Source of the DNA: Deinococcus psychrotolerans
GTDB lineage: Bacteria > Deinococcota > Deinococci > Deinococcales > Deinococcaceae
Reading direction: 5' to 3'
Assembly (NCBI RefSeq): GCF_003860465.1
Contig: NZ_CP034185.1
Coordinates: forward strand, 248,001-312,000
DNA length: 64,000 nt
Part shown: piece after piece, positions 1 to 8,314 of the stretch
Position numbering within the stretch: the first letter of the stretch is position 1
Layout of the letters: each line of letters opens with the position of its first letter
The notes under the pieces: model-generated
What the model saw: only the letters and a program-made list of their open reading frames with translations
Told to the model about the DNA's origin: nothing
The model's database searches: none
Translations under genes and position numbers: made by a program

Positions 1-74
1 GAGTCGATTGTCTAAAGTCTGCCCTGTCAATCAGGCAAAAGGGGAGGTCAGGTTACTTTTAGTTTCCTGAGCGC

Positions 75-2597
75 TCAGGTTCGGGCCAACCGTCCGTCAG
101 CCGCTTGCGCTTCCACCTCTGCCACCCGGACAGGCGGCTTAAATTGCCGCAGCCTTAGCGCGTTGCTCAGTACGAACACGCTCGAAAAACCCATCGCGGC
201 GGCGGCCAGCACTGGACTGAGCCGGATGCCGAAGGCCGGAATCAGCACGCCTGCCGCCACCGGAATCAGCAGCGCGTTGTAAGCGAAGGCCCAGAACAAG
301 TTCAGCCGGATGTTGCGTAACGTGGCGCGGGAGAGGGCCAGCGCGTTGGGTACGCCGCGCACGTCGCCCGACATCAGCACCACGTCGGCAGTTTCTACGG
401 CCACATCGGTTCCGGTGCCAATCGCCACTCCCACGTCGGCCTGAGCCAGCGCTGGAGCGTCGTTGATGCCGTCGCCCACGAACACCACTTTCTGGCCGCC
501 CGCCTGTAGCGCCTTGATGGTGGCCGCTTTGTCAGCGGGCAAGACCTCGGCCCTGACTTCATTGATGCCGAGTTGCCGGGCGATGGCCTGAGCGGTGCGG
601 GCGTTGTCTCCGGTAATCATCGCCACTTGAAGGCCCGCTCGGTGCAGCGCCGCCACCGCTTCCCGGCTCCCCGCTTTGACCGGGTCGGCCACCGCCAGCA
701 GCGCCGCTACCTGACCGTCGACCGCCGCGTAGAGCGGACTTTTGCCTTCATTGGCCAGCCGCTTGGCCTGCGCCGCAAAAGCGTCTGGACTCAGCCCCAG
801 CTTGACCATGTAGCGGTCTGCGCCGACCTGCACCCGCACGCCGCCCACCACCGCTTCCAAGCCGAAGCCAGGTATGGCCTGAGATGACTGCGGCGCGGTG
901 AGCGGCAGCCCTTCTCGTTTGGCGGCTTCCACGATGGCGCGGGCAATCGGATGTTCGCTGTCTTGCTCGGCGCTGGCGATCAGGCGCAGCACTTCAGCCC
1001 GTTCAAAGCCGCTCATCAGTTCCAAGTCGGTCAGTTCGGGCTGGCCCCGCGTCAGGGTGCCTGTTTTGTCAAAGGCGATGACCCCGGCGGCTTGCAAACC
1101 TTCCAGCGCCGCGCCGCTCTTAAACAGCACGCCGAGTTCAGCCGCCTTGCCGGTGCCCACCATCACGCTGACCGGCGTCGCCAGCCCCATGGCGCAGGGG
1201 CAGGCGATAATCAGCACTGCCACCATGTTGATGAGTGCCTGACCAAGCGCTCCCCCGTTTCCAGAAAGTGCGCCGCCCAAAAAGAACCAAGCGGCAAAGG
1301 TCACGGCGGCAATCACCAGCACCACCGGCACGAACACTGCCACGACCTTGTCGGCCAGCCCCTGAATCGGCGGCTTGCTGCCCTGCGCGGTTTCCACCAA
1401 TTTGATGATCTGTGAGAGCGCCGTGTCGGCCCCCACCCGAGTGACCCGGACGCTCAGCGCTCCGTTGCCGTTGAGGGAGCCGCCCACCACCGACGCGCCC
1501 ACGGCCTTTTGCACCGGCAGGCTCTCGCCGGTCATCATGCTTTCGTTGACAAAGCTCACGCCGCTCAGCACTTCACCGTCGAGCGGCAGGCTTTCGCCGG
1601 GCAGCACCCGCAGCACGTCGCCGACCTGCACCTCGTCAACTGGCAGCAGAGTTTCTGTCTGCCCGCGCACAACCCGCGCTTCTTTGGGTTGCAGCGACAG
1701 CAAGGTTTTCATGGCCTCGCTGCTGCGCCCCTTGGCGATAGCCTCAAAATACTTGCCCAGCAAAATCAGGGTAATCACCACGCCCGACGCTTCAAAGTAA
1801 ACGTGAGCGGTGCCTGCCGGAAAAATGCCGGGAAACAGCGTCACTGCGAGGCTGTAGAAGAAGGCGGCGGAAGTGCCGATCATCACCAGCGTGTTCATAT
1901 CGGGGCTGCGGTGGCGCAGGGCAGTCCAGCCGAGGCGGTAAAAGCGGCGTCCGGGGCCGAATTGAACCGGTGCGGCCAGTGCCAGCATCACCCAGTTGAG
2001 GGCGCTCATCGGCAAAGCCCGCATCAGGGCGGCGTCGAGGGCCGGAATCAGCATCGGCAGCATACTGATGAGCAGCAGCGGCATGGCAAATACAGCGCTG
2101 AAAATGACTTGCGAGCGCAGTTTATCCGTCGCGGCTTGGCGGGCAGCCTGCTCGGCGTCTTCCTGGCCCGCGCCGCTCTGCGTTTCCAGTACGCCGTACC
2201 CCGCTTCCCGCACCGCCGCCCTGAGTTGGCTGGGCGCGGTACTGGCAGGCAAATACTCGATGTGGGCGCGTTCGCTGGCGAGGTTGACACTTGCACTCAG
2301 CACCCCGCTCACCTTACTCAGCGCCCGTTCCACCCGGCCCGTGCAGTTGGCGCAAGTCATTCCCGTGATCGGCAAATCCAGTTCGGCGGTCACGGGAAGG
2401 TAGCCCACGTCGCGCACTTTGGTCAGCAGTGCTTGGGCGTCCGTTTGAGCCGGATCAAAGCGCACGCTGGCCCGCTCGGTGGCGAGATTGACGGCAACGT
2501 CTTCTACTCCCGCGACCTTTTTCAGCCCCCGCTCTACTCGCCCCACGCAACTGGCACAGGTCATGCCCTCGATACCCAACTCAAGCGTTTGCGTCAT
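75..2597 (-). CDS. copA: Copper-translocating P1B-type ATPase
   Basis: Inner-membrane pump that exports Cu(I) at the cost of ATP. Two N-terminal heavy-metal domains carry GMTCASC (Cys14, Cys17) and GMTCANC (Cys82, Cys85). The membrane CPC motif is Cys466-Pro-Cys468 and the phosphorylated aspartate is Asp510 in DKTGTLT, so all P1B-1 signatures are present. The protein is 840 aa, usual for the family. The start at 2597 is chosen because TGGAGG lies eight bases upstream and the heavy-metal domain begins at once; an in-frame start at 2687 would add 30 residues unlike the family. It is divergent from csoR, and a C6-A-G6 copper-operator palindrome lies just upstream, so copper-dependent derepression is likely. 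Confidence 0.96.
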   Translation of the reverse strand: MTQTLELGIEGMTCASCVGRVERGLKKVAGVEDVAVNLATERASVRFDPAQTDAQALLTKVRDVGYLPVTAELDLPITGMTCANCTGRVERALSKVSGVLSASVNLASERAHIEYLPASTAPSQLRAAVREAGYGVLETQSGAGQEDAEQAARQAATDKLRSQVIFSAVFAMPLLLISMLPMLIPALDAALMRALPMSALNWVMLALAAPVQFGPGRRFYRLGWTALRHRSPDMNTLVMIGTSAAFFYSLAVTLFPGIFPAGTAHVYFEASGVVITLILLGKYFEAIAKGRSSEAMKTLLSLQPKEARVVRGQTETLLPVDEVQVGDVLRVLPGESLPLDGEVLSGVSFVNESMMTGESLPVQKAVGASVVGGSLNGNGALSVRVTRVGADTALSQIIKLVETAQGSKPPIQGLADKVVAVFVPVVLVIAAVTFAAWFFLGGALSGNGGALGQALINMVAVLIIACPCAMGLATPVSVMVGTGKAAELGVLFKSGAALEGLQAAGVIAFDKTGTLTRGQPELTDLELMSGFERAEVLRLIASAEQDSEHPIARAIVEAAKREGLPLTAPQSSQAIPGFGLEAVVGGVRVQVGADRYMVKLGLSPDAFAAQAKRLANEGKSPLYAAVDGQVAALLAVADPVKAGSREAVAALHRAGLQVAMITGDNARTAQAIARQLGINEVRAEVLPADKAATIKALQAGGQKVVFVGDGINDAPALAQADVGVAIGTGTDVAVETADVVLMSGDVRGVPNALALSRATLRNIRLNLFWAFAYNALLIPVAAGVLIPAFGIRLSPVLAAAAMGFSSVFVLSNALRLRQFKPPVRVAEVEAQAADGRLART

Positions 2598-2611
2598 TTC
2601 GTTGCCTCCAG

Positions 2612-2626
2612 TCCCCCCAGGGGGGA
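2612..2626. promoter_or_regulatory. CsoR-type operator of copA
   Basis: Near-perfect palindrome of six C, a central A and six G flanked by T and A, 15 bases upstream of the copA start. G/C-tract palindromes of this kind are known CsoR-family operators. The same CCCCAGGGG core recurs in the csoR promoter, which argues that one repressor binds both. Assignment to CsoR is inference from motif and position. Confidence 0.75.
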
Positions 2627-2693
2627 TATAGAAGAAGAATAGAACAGACGGGCCGCAAGGCGCAGCAGAGAACATCACATTTGACATCCACTT

Positions 2694-2722
2694 TTGACAC
2701 CCCAGGGGGGAGGGTATAAACT
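2694..2722 (+). promoter_or_regulatory. csoR promoter with operator in the spacer
   Basis: TTGACA at 2694-2699, a 17-base spacer and TAAACT at 2717-2722. The ATG of csoR begins after six more bases, so transcription should start at or next to the start codon and the mRNA should be leaderless; no Shine-Dalgarno site is present. The spacer holds a second copper-operator core, CCCCAGGGGGG at 2700-2710, where bound CsoR would block polymerase and autoregulate. Confidence 0.8.
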
Positions 2723-2728
2723 CTAATT

Positions 2729-3046
2729 ATGTCGAACGAGTCTTCTCAGCCGGATACTTGCAGCGCGGCGGGCAAACTGTGTATGCCGCCGGATTCACGT
2801 AAACGCGCTTCTCACCGCCTCAAAATTGCCCGTGGCCACCTCGACGCCATCGTGCGGATGCTCGATGACCCAGAGGTGTACTGCGTGGACGTGCTCCGAC
2901 AGATTAAAGCGGTGCAGGGGGCGCTGGCGGGGGCAGGCGAGGTGGTGTTGCGTGGTCATCTGGAAGCGCACGTGGCCACCGCCCATCAGCGCGGCGACAG
3001 CATTGAGCTGGTCGAAGAATTGATGGAAGCCCTGAAATACCGCTGA
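2729..3046 (+). CDS. csoR: CsoR/RcnR-family copper-sensing repressor
   Basis: Small all-helical DNA-binding repressor of 105 aa (DUF156 family) that leaves DNA on binding Cu(I). The W-X-Y ligand set is Cys52, His77 and His81: the usual third cysteine is a histidine. The same Cys-His-His set is known from Thermus thermophilus CsoR, which responds to several metals, so a wider metal range than classical Cys-His-Cys CsoR is possible. Two further cysteines (Cys11, Cys18) lie in the N-terminal tail. It faces copA and shares operator cores with it. The start is fixed by the -10 box six bases upstream. Confidence 0.93.
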   Translation: MSNESSQPDTCSAAGKLCMPPDSRKRASHRLKIARGHLDAIVRMLDDPEVYCVDVLRQIKAVQGALAGAGEVVLRGHLEAHVATAHQRGDSIELVEELMEALKYR

Positions 3047-3179
3047 GGGCGATAGCGTTTATCTGATTGCCCAAGATGAAGGAGTTGGAAGCGGCAGTCT
3101 GGAGTGCGCTGTCATTCGCGTGCCTGTGAGCCTGCTGACGGCGGCGCACTCGTCTACCTTACGGCGCGGGGGAGACGGT

Positions 3180-4061
3180 TTAGCCCTTGAGTCCCGTCAG
3201 TACAATCCCTTCAATAATCTGTTTTTGGAAGAAAGCGAATACCAACAAAACTGGAATGACCGCCAAGCTGGAAGCCGCCATGATGAGTCCCCATTGCGTG
3301 CCCGCTTCGCCGTTAAAAAGGGCGGTGCCGACGGGTAGCGTTCTAAACTCCGGCTTTTGAATGACGATCAGCGGCCACAAGAAGGCATTCCAGTTGCCCA
3401 AAAAGGTGAAGATGGCGAGGCTGGCCAGGGCGGGGCGCACCAGCGGCAAGGCGATTCGCCAGAAAATGCCGAATTCACTCATACCATCAATGCGGGCCGC
3501 TTCTATCAAATCATTGGGCAGTGATTCAAAGAACTGCCGCATCAAAAAGACCCCGAAAGCACTGATGAGGCCCGGAAATATGATCGAGAAATAGGCACCC
3601 GGCGTGGAGTTGAGCAAATGGATATCGGTGACGCCCACGAACCACGGAATAATGAGCATTTCGGTAGGAATCATCAGGGTGGAGAGCATCAGAATAAAGA
3701 CTATATTCTTGCCTGGAAATTCGAACTTGGCGAGTGTATAACCCACCAACGAATCAAAAAACAATACGCTGAGCGTAGTGACGCCCGCAATTAATAAGCT
3801 GTTGCCGAACCAGGTCAGGAATTTGGTCTGGGTGATGACCTGCGAGTAGTTGGCGAGCGTGGGCGATTCGGGCCAAAAGCCCAAGTTAAAGAGTTCCTGA
3901 AAACTTTTTAAGCTGGTCAGTATCATCCAAGCGAATGGAAAGAGAGTGACGATTGCACCCACCGTCAGGAATAAGTAAGCCAATACTGTTTTGTAGTCAC
4001 GGCGTTTTGGCGGTTTTGGCAAGCTTGTCGTGCTGATTTCGCTGTTTTGGGTAACGGTCAT
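3180..4061 (-). CDS. Sugar-type ABC transporter permease (MalG/UgpE-like)
   Basis: Inner-membrane permease of 293 aa with about six transmembrane segments. The EAA loop that docks the ATPase reads EAARIDGMSEFGIFWRIALP. The start at 4061 is chosen because its ATG overlaps the stop of the preceding permease by one base (TAATG), the usual translational coupling; the open frame extends 94 codons further but that part lies inside the other permease gene. It pairs with the MalF-like permease and the binding protein upstream. No ATPase gene follows, so a shared MsmK/UgpC-type ATPase elsewhere probably powers it. Substrate unknown; sugar or glycerol-phosphate class. Confidence 0.92.
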   Translation of the reverse strand: MTVTQNSEISTTSLPKPPKRRDYKTVLAYLFLTVGAIVTLFPFAWMILTSLKSFQELFNLGFWPESPTLANYSQVITQTKFLTWFGNSLLIAGVTTLSVLFFDSLVGYTLAKFEFPGKNIVFILMLSTLMIPTEMLIIPWFVGVTDIHLLNSTPGAYFSIIFPGLISAFGVFLMRQFFESLPNDLIEAARIDGMSEFGIFWRIALPLVRPALASLAIFTFLGNWNAFLWPLIVIQKPEFRTLPVGTALFNGEAGTQWGLIMAASSLAVIPVLLVFAFFQKQIIEGIVLTGLKG

Positions 4062-4984
4062 TAGTAGTTCACTCGCTTGGTCAGAAAACGCAGCTGCAAT
4101 AAGGTGATGACCAGAATAATCGCAAACAGAACCACCGTGATAGCTGAAGCGTAACCTGTTTGAAAGCGCCCGAAAGCCATCTGATAGATGTAAAGCGCCA
4201 CTGTCATGGTGCTGCCGAGTGGCCCACCTTGATCGGTGAAGTTGAGATTGACGACTTGAGTAAACAATTGCAGATACGAAATGGTTCCGGTGACCACGCT
4301 GAAGACAATTGTGGGATTGAGCAGTGGTAGGGTGATCTTCCAAAACGATTGACTGCCAGACGCGCCGTCAATTTCAGCCGCTTCGTAAAAAGTGCTCGGA
4401 ATGGCGGCGAGTCCAGCCAAAAACAGCACCACTTGAAATCCCAGATTTTGCCAGACCACCAGCGCCGCCGTAGTGGCCAGCGCCTGACTGGGGGAAGTCA
4501 GAAAGGACTGCGGCGGAATGTGCAGCCAAATCAGGAAGGTGTTGACCGGGCCGAACTGCGGGCTAAACAGCCACTGCCAGACCCACGCCGCCGCCACGAT
4601 GGGCGTGACGTAAGGCGCGAAATACAGCGCCCGAAAAACGCCCTGCAGCGCCCGAATCTTGCCGAGCAGCAGCGCGACAATCAGCCCAATGACAATCTGT
4701 GCTGGAACACCGATGATGGTATACAGCGCCGTGTTGACGAGCGCTTTGCCAAAAATACCGTCTTGAATCAGGCGGCTGTAATTTTTGCCGCCCACGTAAG
4801 GCTGCACTTCTTTGAGAATGTTCCAGTCGTAGAGGCTGAGCCGCAACGCCACAAAAGTCGGTAAAAAGCGCACGACCAAAAAGAAGATCAGCGGAATAGC
4901 CAAGAAAGTATAGGCAGTGATGGTTTGTCTGCGCTTAAGGCTGCCAGTTCGTTTAAGAGCTGGTGTAGCGGGAGAAGTCGTCAC
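4061..4984 (-). CDS. Sugar-type ABC transporter permease (MalF/UgpA-like)
   Basis: Inner-membrane permease of 307 aa, first of the pair. A basic N-terminus is followed by a first membrane helix at about residues 25-45 and five more; the ATPase-docking EAA loop reads EAAEIDGASGSQSFWKITLP. It lies 208 bases downstream of the binding-protein gene, separated by a long stem-loop, and overlaps the next permease by one base. Without an ATPase gene in the cluster, the substrate can only be called carbohydrate-like. Confidence 0.92.
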   Translation of the reverse strand: MTTSPATPALKRTGSLKRRQTITAYTFLAIPLIFFLVVRFLPTFVALRLSLYDWNILKEVQPYVGGKNYSRLIQDGIFGKALVNTALYTIIGVPAQIVIGLIVALLLGKIRALQGVFRALYFAPYVTPIVAAAWVWQWLFSPQFGPVNTFLIWLHIPPQSFLTSPSQALATTAALVVWQNLGFQVVLFLAGLAAIPSTFYEAAEIDGASGSQSFWKITLPLLNPTIVFSVVTGTISYLQLFTQVVNLNFTDQGGPLGSTMTVALYIYQMAFGRFQTGYASAITVVLFAIILVITLLQLRFLTKRVNY

Positions 4985-5071
4985 GGACTGCCGACTTTTT
5001 TCAAGAGAGTAGGCAGATGAGTTATTTGATACTTAGCGGTGACTGGTTTGCTCATTCTGGCCTCAACAAAA

Positions 5072-5125
5072 TCTTTCACAACCTGACTTGTCCCTTGAAA
5101 GAAGGAAGAGGCAAGTTGTGAAAGA
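5072..5125 (-). promoter_or_regulatory. Stem-loop between binding-protein and permease genes
   Basis: Perfect 11-bp inverted repeat, TCTTTCACAAC at 5072-5082 and GTTGTGAAAGA at 5115-5125, with a 32-base loop that can pair further (CTTG with CAAG). It sits in the 208-base gap after the binding-protein stop codon. In ABC operons such structures commonly stabilise the binding-protein part of the mRNA or partly terminate, giving more binding protein than permease. No run of T follows, so it is more likely a stability element than a full terminator. The role is inference. Confidence 0.6.
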
Positions 5126-5192
5126 AGGGATATATGAATTGAAAGCGAGTTATAGGAGATGAATTTTCAGCGAGTTGTTGAGCTCAAACGCC

Positions 5193-6452
5193 TTATTTCT
5201 TGTAGTAATCGTCCAGAATCTTCTGCTCGTTGGCAGCGGCGGCCTTCACGGCGTTGGCAGGCGCGTTGCCTTGCAGCAGCACGGTATTGATGGCGTCTAC
5301 CCAGGCTTTGCGCTGTCCAGCTTCATCTACGAAGATGGTGGAAGAAGCGTACGGCAAGCTGCTGACGAACGGCCCGAACACCGGGTCTTTGCGCAGGGCA
5401 GGATCGGCGGCGAGCTTGCGGCTGGCGGGAATTTCGCCGACGTTTTGCAGCCAGTAGCGCTGAGTATCGGCGCTGGTCAAGAATTTCAGGAACTTGATCG
5501 AAGCCGCCAGCTTATCGCCCTTGGCGTTTTTGGTGATGCCGTTGACCCAGTAGGAGCCGAAGTTGTCCTTTTCCTTGGAATTGGCGGTCAGCACTGGCAA
5601 GGGAGCCACGCCCCAGTCGAACTTGGCACCGCTTTTGATGGTGTTGATGGCGAACGAGCCGTCAATGATCATGCCGACCTTGCCAGCGATGAAGGCGTCA
5701 CGGTAACTGTTGTTGCCGGGGAAGAAGTTCGGCACGCCCAGCTTGTACTTGGTCATCAGGTCGGTGTAAAAAGTCATGGCCTTGGTGCCTGCGTCCGAGT
5801 TGTAGGTGACCGTCTTGCCGTCCTTGCTGTAAGGCTGGCCTCCGAACTGCCGCACCAGCACTTCGCGCAGCACGTGGTAATCCTGGCCGTCCGGCTGAAT
5901 GCCGAAGCCCAGCGTGGTGTAACGGGGCGGGGTGCCCTGCACGATTTTCCCAGCGTCAGCAATCAGTTCTTCCCAGGTTTTGGGCGGCGCTTTGATGCCG
6001 GCGGCTTTGAAGAGGTCTTTGTTGTAAAAGATAGCCAGGGTGCGCACGGCGGTGGGCAGCGCGTAGTACTTGCCGTTCATCTTGGCGGTCTTGACCATCG
6101 GCGCATAGTTCGAATCGGTCAAAACAGTGGGGAATTCTTTGGTGGGCAGCGGCTGCAAATATCCGGCGTCCACATACTGCGGCAGCCAGCCGTAATACAA
6201 GTTCACCACGTCCGGCCCTTGTCCTGCGGGCACGCTGGAGGCGACTTTTTGGCTGTAAGCGTCGTAGGGAAAGTTCTCCTGCTTAACCGTGATATCGGGG
6301 TTGGCAGCCTCGAACTTTTTAATCAGTTCGTTGATGGCGGTGACTTTGCTGGCGTAGTCGTACTGCCAGTAAGTGATGGTCACGGGCGCGGCGTGGCTGA
6401 AGCTGGCCGCTGAGAGGCCGCCGAGGGCCAAGCTGAGTAGAAGTTTATTCAT
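5193..6452 (-). CDS. Extracellular sugar-type solute-binding protein (family 1)
   Basis: Exported binding protein of 419 aa that captures the substrate for the adjacent permeases. A short basic start, a hydrophobic stretch and SHA-AP at about residues 19-23 form a signal peptide with no lipobox cysteine. The mature N-terminus (VTITYWQYDY, then NPDITVK) is typical of the UgpB/MalE-like family. The start at 6452 has CGGAGG nine bases upstream. It is transcribed leftward after the ArgH-like gene and before the two permeases. Ligand unknown. Confidence 0.92.
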   Translation of the reverse strand: MNKLLLSLALGGLSAASFSHAAPVTITYWQYDYASKVTAINELIKKFEAANPDITVKQENFPYDAYSQKVASSVPAGQGPDVVNLYYGWLPQYVDAGYLQPLPTKEFPTVLTDSNYAPMVKTAKMNGKYYALPTAVRTLAIFYNKDLFKAAGIKAPPKTWEELIADAGKIVQGTPPRYTTLGFGIQPDGQDYHVLREVLVRQFGGQPYSKDGKTVTYNSDAGTKAMTFYTDLMTKYKLGVPNFFPGNNSYRDAFIAGKVGMIIDGSFAINTIKSGAKFDWGVAPLPVLTANSKEKDNFGSYWVNGITKNAKGDKLAASIKFLKFLTSADTQRYWLQNVGEIPASRKLAADPALRKDPVFGPFVSSLPYASSTIFVDEAGQRKAWVDAINTVLLQGNAPANAVKAAAANEQKILDDYYKK

Positions 6453-6534
6453 AAGAATCCTCCGGTAAAAAATTGAGATGAAGTGAAGATGTGGTGCAGC
6501 ATAAGGCCAATGCCGCTTTATTTTCTCAAGTTAG

Positions 6535-6552
6535 CTCACGTTTGGCCGTGAG
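6535..6552. promoter_or_regulatory. Short palindrome upstream of the binding-protein gene
   Basis: CTCACG (6535-6540) and CGTGAG (6547-6552) with a six-base loop, in the 107-base gap between the ArgH-like gene and the binding-protein gene. There is no T-run. It could be an operator half-site pair or a weak RNA hairpin; nothing decides between them. Confidence 0.35.
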
Positions 6553-6559
6553 ATGAGTC

Positions 6560-8002
6560 TTAATCTGCGCTGCTGGGAGCGGTGGGCACACTATCTAAAT
6601 GAACATCCGCTAAAGCAGCGCGGGCTGCTGCGAACCGCGCTGTCGCCGTTTCGTGCTGCTGACCGTCGGCTTCCAAGCGCTGGCGGGCAAAGGTGAGATG
6701 CTGGCTGATCGTTTCGGGCGCTGGGCCGCCGTACGTCGTGCGCCGCGCCACGAAATTGGCCGGATCGAGCGCCGAACGCCAAACCGCTTCCGGTAAATTC
6801 ACGCCCACCGCCGCCAGATCATCACCCGTGACTTCGCTCAGTTTGCGCCCAGCTTGGTGCAGCCGCAGCAGCAGCGCTTTGACGGCGGCGTGGGCTTCTC
6901 TGAATCCGCCCTGATCGTGTTGGGCCAGCGCGTCGGCCAGCTCGGTAATGGCTGCTTCACCGCCCTCGGCTTCCTCACGCCACTTCCTTCGGTTGATGCC
7001 GGGCGAAAGCAGCGTCACGGTCAGCAAGTCCACCGCTTCGCCAAATTCTTGCCACATGGTGTGCAGCGGCGGCTGCATGTCGGGGCCGGGGTCGTTGATG
7101 TCGCCAAACGGGACGTTGTGGGCGCTCAGCACGACAGCTCCCGACGCGCCGATGGCTTTGCTGAGCTTGGTGCGGGCGTGTTCCAGCGCCACCGGATTGC
7201 GCTTTTGCGGCATCACGCTGGAACCCTGCACCAAGCCGTCTGCCAGCGTGAGCAGGCCCCGCGAGGCCCAGAACAGCAGGTCGTGAACCGCTCTTGAGAG
7301 CGTGGTGGCCGCTGTGGTGATGGTTCCGGCAATTTCTACTTGCCAATCGCTGGTCGACACGGCGTCGTAGGTGTTTTCGATGGGGCGGTCAAAGGCCAAC
7401 AGCTCGGCGGTCAGGTCACGGTCAATCGGAAAGCTGGTGCCGCCGAGGGCCACCGCGCCCATCGGACACAGATTGAGCCGAGTCAGCGCCGAAAAAAGCC
7501 GCTCCACATCGCGGGCCAGCACGTTTTCCAGGCCGCACAGATAATGCGCCAGCGTGGTCGGCTGGGCGGGTTGGTGGTGGGTGTAGGCCACGATCAGCGT
7601 TTCGCGTTCGCGTCCGGCCAGATCAAGCAAAGTCAGGCGCAAAGTGATCAGACGCACCACCGCCCGCATCAGCCGTGAGCGGGCGCTGAGGCGGTAAATG
7701 GTCATGTCGAGATCGTTGCGCGACAGGGCGGTTCGCAGCGCTCCGGCTGCCTGCGCGTCGGCTTGGCCGAGCCGCAGATCCAAGGTAAAAAACACGTCCT
7801 CGATGCTGGGATCGTAGGCCGGAAATGGTTCACGGCGCAGTTCACGCAGGAGTTCGAGCGCTCTGGCCGCTCCCGTCACACCTTGCTGATCCAGCATCCA
7901 GGCGTGGGCGCTCAGGGCGTCGAACAGGTGCGGGAGCAGGTGGGCGCGGGCGTAGTCGTAGTCGGGCCGCAAGACCGTTTGCAAGTAGGTGTCATGCCAC
8001 AT
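6560..8002 (-). CDS. Argininosuccinate lyase-like protein (fumarase/aspartase superfamily)
   Basis: Cytoplasmic lyase of about 480 aa. The superfamily signature GSSVMPQKRNP is intact, with its catalytic serine loop, and the THHQPAQPTTLAHYL stretch matches the second conserved region of ArgH-type enzymes. These enzymes release fumarate from an amino-linked succinyl substrate by beta-elimination. No other arginine gene is nearby; instead it directly precedes a sugar-type ABC importer, so it may be a specialised paralogue acting on an imported compound. The start at 8002 is preferred over 8008 because CGGAG then lies seven bases upstream instead of one. Family sure, substrate open. Confidence 0.82.
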   Translation of the reverse strand: MWHDTYLQTVLRPDYDYARAHLLPHLFDALSAHAWMLDQQGVTGAARALELLRELRREPFPAYDPSIEDVFFTLDLRLGQADAQAAGALRTALSRNDLDMTIYRLSARSRLMRAVVRLITLRLTLLDLAGRERETLIVAYTHHQPAQPTTLAHYLCGLENVLARDVERLFSALTRLNLCPMGAVALGGTSFPIDRDLTAELLAFDRPIENTYDAVSTSDWQVEIAGTITTAATTLSRAVHDLLFWASRGLLTLADGLVQGSSVMPQKRNPVALEHARTKLSKAIGASGAVVLSAHNVPFGDINDPGPDMQPPLHTMWQEFGEAVDLLTVTLLSPGINRRKWREEAEGGEAAITELADALAQHDQGGFREAHAAVKALLLRLHQAGRKLSEVTGDDLAAVGVNLPEAVWRSALDPANFVARRTTYGGPAPETISQHLTFARQRLEADGQQHETATARFAAARAALADVHLDSVPTAPSSAD

Positions 8003-8314
8003 GGACATGCTCCGGTGAAGGGAGGGTCATGCCGTAATTTAGCGCGTTCAGGCGGCCTGCTCCGGCTCAAGCGCCTTAATCCAGCGCTTCGATGAGGCTG
8101 CCGAGTGGCTCAGGGTATCTGCGCCCTGCACGGCCTAGAGCGTCTCCAACCCGTCCGAATACAGCTCGAACACCGTGCTGACGCGGCTGGACGTGTTCTG
8201 CTTTACAGGGGCAGGGGAGACGGTTTGCCTTGCCCCGTTTTTTGATGTTCAATCGCAGGCTTTGTGGGAGTTCTGCTGTATTCAATTGCCCGGCACTGCT
8301 CTAGAGTGGAAGTT
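8003..8314. other. Intergenic region between divergent genes; repeat-like remnant
   Basis: About 310 bases with no convincing gene. The minus strand carries a short open frame ending at the stop 8137-8135 whose last codons read FELYSDGLETL. It is bounded by a small inverted repeat, CGTCTCC (8141-8147) and GGAGACG (8216-8222). It looks like a dispersed repeat or gene relic and not an intact gene. The 13-base string AAACCGTCTCCCC on the minus strand here recurs near 3170-3182. Confidence 0.4.
8208..8243 (+). terminator. Terminator-like hairpin with T-run, no gene before it
   Basis: GGGGCAGG (8208-8215) pairs with CCTTGCCCC (8228-8236) with one bulged T, followed by GTTTTTT. This has the form of a rightward intrinsic terminator, yet no plus-strand gene ends here. 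It could end a small RNA or belong to the repeat-like remnant around it. Confidence 0.45.

Noticed and set aside
66..79. Perfect palindrome CCTGAGCGCTCAGG at the copA stop codon, as a terminator
   Set aside because: It overlaps the stop codon and on the copA strand is followed by AAACT, not a T-run.
1509..2642. 377-codon frame opposite copA
   Set aside because: His/Gln-rich antisense shadow with no domain; copA is complete on the other strand.
5175..6413. 412-codon plus-strand frame opposite the binding protein
   Set aside because: Antisense shadow; the binding protein has a signal peptide, ribosome site and family pattern.
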